Below are positions 1 to 5,385 of a stretch of DNA of 8,260 bases, piece by piece. Position 1 is the stretch's first letter; each line of letters begins with the position of its first letter. The translations under genes and the position numbers were made by a program. A model generated the notes under the pieces. It was not told the origin of the DNA. It worked only from the letters and a program-made list of their open reading frames with translations, and ran no database searches. This DNA is from Nocardioidaceae bacterium (GTDB lineage Bacteria > Actinomycetota > Actinomycetes > Propionibacteriales > Nocardioidaceae): positions 1-8,260 of the forward strand of contig JACCZI010000161.1 of the NCBI GenBank assembly GCA_013696015.1, read 5' to 3'.

Positions 1-35
1 GCGGCCATGCCGGGCCGGACGAGGGAGCCACATGA
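1..35 (+). CDS. Possible C-terminal end of an upstream gene (partial)
   Basis: One frame is open from the left edge to a TGA at 33-35, which shares an ATGA overlap (32-35) with the next start codon. It would read RGHAGPDEGAT at the end of the protein, taking the first codon as CGC or AGC-type from the cut edge. The same ATGA coupling is used three times further down this window, so a coupled upstream gene is plausible. In actinobacteria the methyltransferase MenG/UbiE, which acts on demethylmenaquinone, is often near a reductase of this family, and a tail like this would fit. Eleven codons cannot identify a protein, so both its existence and its identity are inference. Confidence 0.3.
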   Translation, partial: GHAGPDEGAT

Positions 36-1327
36 CCGGGACCGCCGGCGACGCACGACAGGCCGACGTCATCGTTGTCGGCGCGGGTCCGGGTGGCTCG
101 ACCACGGCGTGCTACCTCGCCGCAGCCGGCCTCGACGTGCTGGTGCTGGAGAAGAGCTCGTTCCCGCGCGAGAAGGTCTGCGGCGACGGACTGACCCCGC
201 GAGCGGTCCGAGCGCTGTTGGCCATGGGCGTCGACGTCGAGGCGCCCGGCTGGATCAAGAACCAGGGCCTGCGCATCGTCGGCGGGGGCCACACGCTCGA
301 GCTGCCGTGGCCCGACCTCGGCGCCTATCCGTCGTACGGGCTGGTCCGGACCCGGCTCGACTTCGACGAGACCCTGGCCCGCCATGCACAGCACGCCGGT
401 GCCAGGCTGCACGAGCGCACGGCGGTCACCGCAGCGGTCACCGACGAGCGCAGCGGCCGGGTGTGCGGGGTGCGGGCGGTTCAGGTGGACGACGCGGGTC
501 ACAAGTCTGCCGACGAGATCACGTTTCGCGCCCCGGTGGTGGTGGCCGCCGACGGCAACTCCGCCCGACTGGCGCTCTCCCTCGGACTGGTCAAGCGTGA
601 CGACCGGCCGATGGGTGTGGCTGTCCGCACCTACTACACCAGCCCACGGCACGCGGACGACTGGCTCGAGTCGTGGCTGGAGCTCTGGGACGGGCCGCCC
701 GGCAAGGGTCACCTGCTGCCGGGCTACGGCTGGATCTTCGGCGTCGGAGACGGCACCTGCAACGTCGGACTCGGCATCCTCAACACCTCCAGCGCCTTCC
801 GCAGCGTCGACTACAAGGAGCTGCTCCGTCGGTGGCTGGACAGCACACCGCCGGAGTGGGGCTTTCGGGAGGAGCACCGGACCGCACCGGTGCGCGGCGC
901 GGCGCTGCCGATGGGCTTCAACCGCAAGCCGCACTACGCCGACGGGCTGTTGCTGGTGGGTGACTCCGGAGGCATGGTCAACCCCTTCAACGGCGAGGGC
1001 ATCGCCTACGCCATGGAGGCGGGCGAGATGGCCGCCGAGTCCATCGCACAGGCGGCCGGTCTGGCCCCGGACCTCCAGGAGCTGGCGCTCCGGTCCTATC
1101 CGGCCGCGCTCGACGACCGCTACGGCGGCTACTACACCCTCGGGCGGTTGTTCGTCCGTCTCATCGGGAACCCCGCAGTGATGGGTGCTGCGACCCGGCA
1201 CGGGCTCAAGCGGGAGCGGCTGATGGGCTTCACGCTGAAGCTGCTGGCCAACCTCACCGAGCCGCGGGACGGCGACGTGACCGACCGTCTGATCAACGCC
1301 GTCAGCAAGGTGACTCCGGCTGCATGA
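32..1327 (+). CDS. Geranylgeranyl reductase family FAD-dependent oxidoreductase (MenJ-like)
   Basis: A 431-residue flavoprotein of the geranylgeranyl reductase family, which saturates double bonds in isoprenoid chains. The N-terminus has the FAD Rossmann motif GAGPGG (17-22) and the acidic ribose-binding residue E40. The family motif FPREKVCGDGLTPR follows at 44-57, with the conserved C50. The central substrate region contains LPGYGWIFG, and the second FAD motif GDSGGMVNPFNGEGI is at 310-324. No signal peptide or clear membrane helix is seen, so it probably works at the membrane surface. Its wording strongly recalls mycobacterial MenJ, which reduces one unit of the menaquinone side chain; archaeal and plant relatives act on lipids or chlorophyll, so the exact substrate is not certain. 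The ATG at 32 follows GAGGGAG (21-27). The nuo operon begins 74 bases downstream on the same strand, which supports a menaquinone role. Confidence 0.9.
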   Translation: MTGTAGDARQADVIVVGAGPGGSTTACYLAAAGLDVLVLEKSSFPREKVCGDGLTPRAVRALLAMGVDVEAPGWIKNQGLRIVGGGHTLELPWPDLGAYPSYGLVRTRLDFDETLARHAQHAGARLHERTAVTAAVTDERSGRVCGVRAVQVDDAGHKSADEITFRAPVVVAADGNSARLALSLGLVKRDDRPMGVAVRTYYTSPRHADDWLESWLELWDGPPGKGHLLPGYGWIFGVGDGTCNVGLGILNTSSAFRSVDYKELLRRWLDSTPPEWGFREEHRTAPVRGAALPMGFNRKPHYADGLLLVGDSGGMVNPFNGEGIAYAMEAGEMAAESIAQAAGLAPDLQELALRSYPAALDDRYGGYYTLGRLFVRLIGNPAVMGAATRHGLKRERLMGFTLKLLANLTEPRDGDVTDRLINAVSKVTPAA

Positions 1328-1350
1328 CCATCGCAACGACTTATTAGGAT
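1324..1350 (+). promoter_or_regulatory. Possible nuo operon promoter
   Basis: TTATTAGGAT at 1341-1350 is the only AT-rich spot between the reductase and nuoA. TAGGAT (1345-1350) fits the actinobacterial -10 pattern TAnnnT. A TGAC that could serve as a -35 core lies at 1325-1328, but the spacer is short (ATGACC at 1324-1329 leaves 15 bases). Transcription would begin near 1357, about 45 bases before the nuoA start. This is weak evidence from base composition and one hexamer; the genes could equally be read through from the reductase. Confidence 0.3.
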
Positions 1351-1356
1351 GACGCA

Positions 1357-1375
1357 CCCGGCCACGACTGGCGGG
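1357..1375 (+). other. Short hairpin in the reductase-nuoA gap
   Basis: CCC (1357-1359) and GCCA (1361-1364) can pair with TGGC (1369-1372) and GGG (1373-1375). This gives a 7-base-pair stem with one bulged G (1360) and a CGAC loop. There is no T-tract after it, so it is not a classical terminator. It lies just after the possible -10 box and 16 bases before the nuoA Shine-Dalgarno sequence, so it might protect the 5' end of the mRNA. A short GC-rich stem can occur by chance in DNA this rich in GC. Confidence 0.25.
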
Positions 1376-1390
1376 CGCCAAGAGGAGAGA

Positions 1391-1396
1391 GGGGAG
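1391..1396 (+). promoter_or_regulatory. nuoA ribosome binding site
   Basis: GGGGAG ends five bases before the GTG at 1402, within a purine-rich run from 1381 to 1396. It fixes the GTG as the nuoA start, and no other in-frame start nearby would give the family's normal N-terminus. Confidence 0.7.
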
Positions 1397-1401
1397 CGCG
1401 C

Positions 1402-1761
1402 GTGGACCTCTACATCCCGATCCTGGCCCTCGGCCTGCTGGCCGCGGCCTTTGCGGTGTTCTCTATCGTCGCCAGCGCATTCACCGGCCCCAAGCGCTAC
1501 AACCGTGCCCGGCTCGACTCCTACGAGTGTGGCATCGAGCCGACCCCGCAACCCGTCGGTGGCGGCCGTTTCCCGGTGAAGTACTTCATCACCGCGATGC
1601 TCTTCATCATCTTCGACATCGAGATCATCTTCTTGTTCCCGTTCGCGGTGGCCTTCGACTCCCTCGCCTGGTACGGGGTGTTCGAGATGTTCCTGTTCAT
1701 CCTCACCGTCTTCATCGCCTACGCGTACGTGTGGCGCAGGGGCGGCCTGGAATGGGACTGA
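1402..1761 (+). CDS. nuoA: NADH-quinone oxidoreductase subunit A
   Basis: A 119-residue membrane subunit of respiratory complex I, of normal length for the family. Three hydrophobic segments are visible, at about 5-27, 62-84 and 91-111. The loop between the first two carries the family motif YECGIEP (41-47); its cysteine (C43) and E42 are the conserved loop residues near the quinone cavity. The second segment has FDIEIIFLFPF (71-81), with the acidic residues D72 and E74 that are typical of NuoA and belong to the proton-coupling region next to NuoH. It starts with GTG behind a strong ribosome binding site. It is the first gene of the nuo run, and nuoB starts 33 bases after its stop. Confidence 0.97.
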   Translation: MDLYIPILALGLLAAAFAVFSIVASAFTGPKRYNRARLDSYECGIEPTPQPVGGGRFPVKYFITAMLFIIFDIEIIFLFPFAVAFDSLAWYGVFEMFLFILTVFIAYAYVWRRGGLEWD

Positions 1762-1781
1762 CAAGCGTGGCACCGAAGGGC

Positions 1782-1786
1782 AGGGG
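1782..1786 (+). promoter_or_regulatory. nuoB ribosome binding site
   Basis: AGGGG eight bases before the GTG at 1795, with a second purine tract (GAAGGG) just upstream. It lies in the 33-base nuoA-nuoB gap and supports the GTG as the nuoB start, since no better start lies closer to the conserved N-terminus. Confidence 0.6.
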
Positions 1787-1794
1787 GCGACACC

Positions 1795-2349
1795 GTGGGG
1801 CTTGAGGAGAAGCTGCCCAGCGGCGTGCTGCTGACGACCGTCGAGGGCGTCGCAGGATACTTCCGCAAGGCGTCGTTCTGGCCTGCGACGTTCGGCCTGG
1901 CCTGCTGCGCCATCGAGATGATGACCTCCGGTGGTCCGCGCTACGACCTCGGCCGGTTCGGCATGGAGGTCTTCCGTGCCTCGCCGCGGCAGGCCGACCT
2001 GATGATCGTGGCCGGGCGGGTCAGCAACAAGATGGCTCCGGTGCTGCGCCAGGTGTACGACCAGATGGCCAACCCCAAATGGGTTCTGGCGATGGGCGTG
2101 TGCGCCAGCTCAGGTGGGATGTTCAACAACTACGCGATCGTGCAGGGGGTCGACCACGTCGTCCCCGTGGACATGTACCTGCCCGGCTGCCCGCCGCGGC
2201 CGGAGATGCTGATCGACGCGATCCTCAAGCTGCACGACCAGGTCCAGGCAGAGAAGCTCGGCTCCTCCCGGCTCACGCAGGTGGCCGAGCAGGAGGACGC
2301 GGCGCTCCGTGCCGTCCCGCTGGAGGAGATGAAGGGCCTGCTGCGATGA
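1795..2349 (+). CDS. nuoB: NADH-quinone oxidoreductase subunit B
   Basis: A 184-residue peripheral-arm subunit that binds the [4Fe-4S] cluster N2, the last electron carrier before quinone. The four ligands are visible: the tandem pair C37-C38 (in ACCAIEMM), C103 (in GVCASSGGMF) and C132 (in PGCPPRPE). Their spacing matches the E. coli protein as I recall it. The FGMEVFRASPRQADLMIVAG stretch at about residues 55-74 is the familiar NuoB core. The C-terminal part after about residue 150 is variable and charged. It starts with GTG. Its stop overlaps the nuoC start in ATGA (2346-2349), so the two are probably translationally coupled. It sits beside NuoD at the quinone cavity. Confidence 0.97.
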   Translation: MGLEEKLPSGVLLTTVEGVAGYFRKASFWPATFGLACCAIEMMTSGGPRYDLGRFGMEVFRASPRQADLMIVAGRVSNKMAPVLRQVYDQMANPKWVLAMGVCASSGGMFNNYAIVQGVDHVVPVDMYLPGCPPRPEMLIDAILKLHDQVQAEKLGSSRLTQVAEQEDAALRAVPLEEMKGLLR

Positions 2350-3158
2350 CGGCGGAACCCCCAGAGACGCCTGCTGAGGAACCGCGCGACGAGCCCGCCG
2401 TCGGCACCACACCGCACGACGACTCGCCTGACGCCCTCGCCGGAAAGGCCCACGAGCGCTGGCCGGAGAACACGCTGCCCGTGTCACCGCAGCAGCCGGC
2501 GCTCGAGATCATCGACGTCCGCGAAGGGATGTTCGGCGTCCGCGGGCCTGGCGACACGTCTGGGTACGGGGGGCTCAGCCGTCCGGTGGTGCTGCCGTCG
2601 GCGACGCAGCGACCGTACGGCGGTTGGTTCGACGATATGGCCGACCACCTCGAGGCGGCCCTCCACAACACTGCGGGCGACGGGAGCCCGATCGAGCATG
2701 TGGTGGTCGACCGGGACGAGATCACGTTCTACATCCGGCGGGCGAAGCTGCTCGAGGTCGCCCAGGTGCTCCGCGACGACGCCGCGCTGCGCTTCGAGCT
2801 GTGCAGCGGCGTCTCGGGCGTGCACTACCCGGCTGAGACCGGCCGCGAGCTGCATGCCGTCTACCACCTGGTGTCGATGACGCACAACCGCAGGATCCGC
2901 CTCGAGGTGGCCGTCCCGGACGCAGACCCGCACCTGCCCTCGGTCGTCGCCGTCTACCCGACCGCCGACTGGCACGAGCGCGAGACGTACGACTTCTTCG
3001 GGATGATCTTCGACGGCCATCCGTCGCTGACCCGCATCGAGATGCCTGATGACTGGCCCGGCCACCCCCAGCGCAAGGACTACCCGCTCGGCGGCATCCC
3101 CGTCGAGTACAAGGGCGCCACCATCCAGCCGCCGGACCTTCGGAGGTCCTACACCTGA
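2346..3158 (+). CDS. nuoC: NADH-quinone oxidoreductase subunit C (30 kDa type)
   Basis: A 270-residue subunit of the complex I connecting arm; it has no cofactor and supports NuoD and NuoB. The start is the ATG at 2346, inside the ATGA overlap with nuoB and behind GAAGGG (2331-2336); the open frame extends further upstream only because it has no stop there. The first 50 or so residues are rich in Pro, Glu and Asp and look disordered. The region GMFGVRGPGDTSGYGGL is typical of actinobacterial NuoC. The 30-kDa signature begins at ERETYDFFG (211-219) and leads into the RKDYPLGG end motif. NuoC is separate from NuoD, unlike the fused NuoCD of E. coli. Its stop overlaps the nuoD start by one base (TGATG). 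Confidence 0.96.
   Translation: MTAEPPETPAEEPRDEPAVGTTPHDDSPDALAGKAHERWPENTLPVSPQQPALEIIDVREGMFGVRGPGDTSGYGGLSRPVVLPSATQRPYGGWFDDMADHLEAALHNTAGDGSPIEHVVVDRDEITFYIRRAKLLEVAQVLRDDAALRFELCSGVSGVHYPAETGRELHAVYHLVSMTHNRRIRLEVAVPDADPHLPSVVAVYPTADWHERETYDFFGMIFDGHPSLTRIEMPDDWPGHPQRKDYPLGGIPVEYKGATIQPPDLRRSYT
3142..3147 (+). promoter_or_regulatory. nuoD ribosome binding site inside nuoC
   Basis: GGAGGT lies within the last codons of nuoC, 10 bases before the nuoD ATG at 3158. It is the best Shine-Dalgarno match in the window, so nuoD probably has independent initiation as well as coupling through the TGATG overlap. Confidence 0.6.
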
Positions 3159-4504
3159 TGACGCAGCAGCAGACCTCCGACCCCTACGCGGCCGAGCAGA
3201 CCACCAACGCCGGCCCGGTCTTCACCGTGACCGGGCAGGACTGGGACTCCGTCGTCGTCGGGCTGGCCGAGAGCCACGAGGAGCGGGTCGTCGTCAACAT
3301 GGGCCCGCAGCAACCGTCGACGCAAGGCGTGCTCCGCCTGATCCTCGAGCTCGAGGGCGAGACGGTGACCGAGGCGCGCTGCGGCGTCGGCTACCTGCAC
3401 ACCGGCATCGAGAAGAACATGGAGTACCGCAACTGGACGCAGGGCGTCACGTTCTGCACCCGGATGGACTACCTCGCGCCGTTCCACTACGAGGCGGCGT
3501 ACGTCATGGGTGTGGAGAAGCTGCTCGGCATCGCCGCCGACGTGCCCGAGAAGGCGCTGGTGATGCGGATCCTGCTGATGGAGCTGAACCGCATCTCCTC
3601 CCATCTGGTCGCCATCGCGACCGGAGGCCTGGAGATCGGTGCCCTCACGGTCATGACGATCGGCTTCCGTGAGCGGGAGTCCGTGCTCGACCTGTTCGAG
3701 CTCATCACCGGGCTCCGGATGAACCACGCGTTCATCCGGCCGGGCGGGGTGTCGCAGGACATGCCACCCGGTGCGCTTGAGCACATCCGGGAGTTCGTCA
3801 AGCTGATGCGCAAGCGGCTGCCGGAGTACGCGGCGTTCTGCAACGCCAACCCGATCTTTCGAGGCCGGCTGGTCGATGTCGGCTATCTCGACCTCGCCGG
3901 ATGCCTGGCGCTCGGCGCGACCGGCCCGGTGCTGCGGGCCACCGGGTACCCGTGGGACCTGCGCCGCACGCAACCATACTGGGGCTACGACGGCTACGAC
4001 TTCGACGTCGTGACATGGGACACCTGCGACGCGTACGGGCGCTTCCGGATCCGGTTGCAGGAGATGTGGGAGTCGCTGCGCATCGTCGAGCAGTGCGCCG
4101 ACCGGCTCGCCGATCTCGAGGGTGCACCGGTGATGGTGGGCGACAAGAAGATCGCCTGGCCCGCGCAGCTGGCCGTCGGGTCCGACGGCATGGGCAACTC
4201 TCACGACCACATCCGTCACATCATGGGTGAGTCGATGGAGGCGCTGATCCACCACTTCAAGCTGGTGACCGAGGGTTTCCGTGTCCCCGTCGGGCAGGTC
4301 TACACCAGTGTCGAGTCGCCTCGTGGTGAGCTGGCCTGCCATCTGGTCTCCGACGGCGGCACCCGCCCGTACCGGGCACACTTCCGCGACCCGTCGTTCG
4401 TCAACCTGCAGTGCACCTCGGTCATGAGCGAGGGTGGCCAGGTGGCCGACGTCATCGTCGCGATCGCGAGCCTCGACCCGGTGATGGGCGGTGTCGACCG
4501 CTGA
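3158..4504 (+). CDS. nuoD: NADH-quinone oxidoreductase subunit D (49 kDa type) with altered quinone-site loop
   Basis: A 448-residue subunit that forms most of the quinone-reducing pocket with NuoB. The family signature LHTGIEKNMEYR is near residues 80-91, IRPGGVSQDMP is in the middle, and the protein ends in VMGGVDR, as actinobacterial NuoD does. The quinone-site tyrosine (Tyr108 in the bovine 49-kDa subunit, Tyr87 in Thermus) aligns with Y105 in RMDY, exactly 49 residues after the loop position, as in bovine. The acid that pairs with the loop histidine in bovine (Asp160) is E159 here. The loop itself, normally GPQHPxxHG, reads GPQQPSTQG (49-57): Q52 and Q56 replace both histidines, each through a CAA codon. 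W275 in QPYWGY is a lesser variant where many relatives have Cys. The rest of the protein is intact, so this looks like a working gene, but the loop change is unusual. The stop overlaps the nuoE start (TGATG, 4502-4506). Confidence 0.97.
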   Translation: MTQQQTSDPYAAEQTTNAGPVFTVTGQDWDSVVVGLAESHEERVVVNMGPQQPSTQGVLRLILELEGETVTEARCGVGYLHTGIEKNMEYRNWTQGVTFCTRMDYLAPFHYEAAYVMGVEKLLGIAADVPEKALVMRILLMELNRISSHLVAIATGGLEIGALTVMTIGFRERESVLDLFELITGLRMNHAFIRPGGVSQDMPPGALEHIREFVKLMRKRLPEYAAFCNANPIFRGRLVDVGYLDLAGCLALGATGPVLRATGYPWDLRRTQPYWGYDGYDFDVVTWDTCDAYGRFRIRLQEMWESLRIVEQCADRLADLEGAPVMVGDKKIAWPAQLAVGSDGMGNSHDHIRHIMGESMEALIHHFKLVTEGFRVPVGQVYTSVESPRGELACHLVSDGGTRPYRAHFRDPSFVNLQCTSVMSEGGQVADVIVAIASLDPVMGGVDR

Positions 4505-5385
4505 TGGGGCAAAAGGATCCGCTCACCCCGGTGAGCAACGTGTCCACGAGTGACAACGAGGGCGGCGACACCTCGATCGCAGCCACCACCAGCCGTCTGA
4601 TCGGTGACCCCGCGTTCCCTACCGAGGCGCTCCCTGAGCTGCACGCGATCATCGCCCGTTACCCGCACCCCCGCTCGGCGCTGCTGCCCATGCTGCACCT
4701 CGTGCAGTCGGTCGCCGGGCATGTGACACCCGGCGGGATCGAGACCTGCGCCCGGCTGCTCGAGATCACCGCGGCCGAGGTGTCCGCGGTGGCCACGTTC
4801 TACACGATGTACAAGCGGCGTCCGGTCGGCGACTACCACGTCGGCGTCTGCACGAACACGCTGTGCGCGGTGATGGGCGGCGACGCCATCTTCGACCGTC
4901 TCAAGGACCACCTCGACGTGGGCAACGACGAGACGACGGAGGACGGCGCGATCACGCTCGAGCACGTCGAGTGCAACGCCGCCTGTGACTACGCGCCGGT
5001 CGTGATGGTCAACTGGGAGTTCTTCGACAACCAGACGCCGGAGTCGGCGGTCCAGCTGGTCGACGACCTGCGGGACGGGGGCGAGGTGCACCCGACGCGT
5101 GGGGCTCGTGTCGTGACGTGGCGGAATGCCGAGCGGGTGCTGGCCGGTTTCCCCGACGGCCGCGCTGACGAGGGGCCGGCCGCTGGTCCGGCCACCCTGG
5201 CCGGTCTGCGACTGGCGCGGCAGCACGGCTGGACGGCGCCCTCGCCCGACGGCAACGGCTCGCACCGAACGCACAGCGACCCGCGCCAGGTGTCGGATCA
5301 GTCGGCATACCCTGGCGGCGACGACGTCGAGGTCGCGAAGTCGGGCGCCGACACCCGCACCGGTGAGGGGAGCGACGCCCGATGA
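4504..5385 (+). CDS. nuoE: NADH-quinone oxidoreductase subunit E (24 kDa type)
   Basis: A 293-residue subunit of the NADH-oxidising module that binds the [2Fe-2S] cluster N1a. Its ligands are C116 and C121 (CTNTLC) and C157 and C161 (CNAAC), the family's C-x4-C and C-x3-C pattern in a thioredoxin-like fold. ATFYTMYKRRPVG, just before the first ligand, is typical. The start is the ATG at 4504, which overlaps the nuoD stop by one base. No clear Shine-Dalgarno sequence precedes it, so it probably depends on reinitiation by ribosomes finishing nuoD. The protein is much longer than the E. coli version (166 residues). The extra length is a C-terminal tail from about residue 195 that begins with a PTRGARVVTWRNAERVLAGF-like stretch seen in other actinobacteria and ends in a polar, probably disordered segment. 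It ends in an ATGA overlap with nuoF. Confidence 0.96.
   Translation: MGQKDPLTPVSNVSTSDNEGGDTSIAATTSRLIGDPAFPTEALPELHAIIARYPHPRSALLPMLHLVQSVAGHVTPGGIETCARLLEITAAEVSAVATFYTMYKRRPVGDYHVGVCTNTLCAVMGGDAIFDRLKDHLDVGNDETTEDGAITLEHVECNAACDYAPVVMVNWEFFDNQTPESAVQLVDDLRDGGEVHPTRGARVVTWRNAERVLAGFPDGRADEGPAAGPATLAGLRLARQHGWTAPSPDGNGSHRTHSDPRQVSDQSAYPGGDDVEVAKSGADTRTGEGSDAR

Noticed and set aside
1357..1375. Intrinsic terminator after the reductase gene
   Set aside because: The stem is short and bulged and no T-tract follows it, so it is listed only as a hairpin.
1328..1401. Rex (NADH-sensing repressor) operator ahead of nuoA
   Set aside because: Rex is known to bind TGTGAA-type inverted repeats ahead of respiratory genes in Streptomyces, but no such palindrome is present here or in bases 1-31.
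1349..1579. Possible short leader gene starting in the reductase-nuoA gap
   Set aside because: It runs into nuoA in another frame, has no good ribosome binding site of its own, and its product is Ser/Pro/Arg-rich shadow sequence.
1132..1773. Open frame of 213 codons on the - strand, across the reductase end and nuoA
   Set aside because: It is antisense to two well-supported genes and has an Asp/Glu/His-rich composition typical of a frame shadow.
2079..2345. Longer NuoC start upstream, inside nuoB
   Set aside because: The open frame extends upstream only as a nuoB shadow; the ATG at 2346 has the ATGA coupling and a purine-rich site, and gives a normal NuoC length.
3149..4381. Open frame of 410 codons on the - strand, opposite nuoD
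   Set aside because: It lies wholly opposite a clear nuoD, its product is a His/Asp/Arg-rich composition with no motif, and long antisense frames are expected in DNA with GC-biased third positions.
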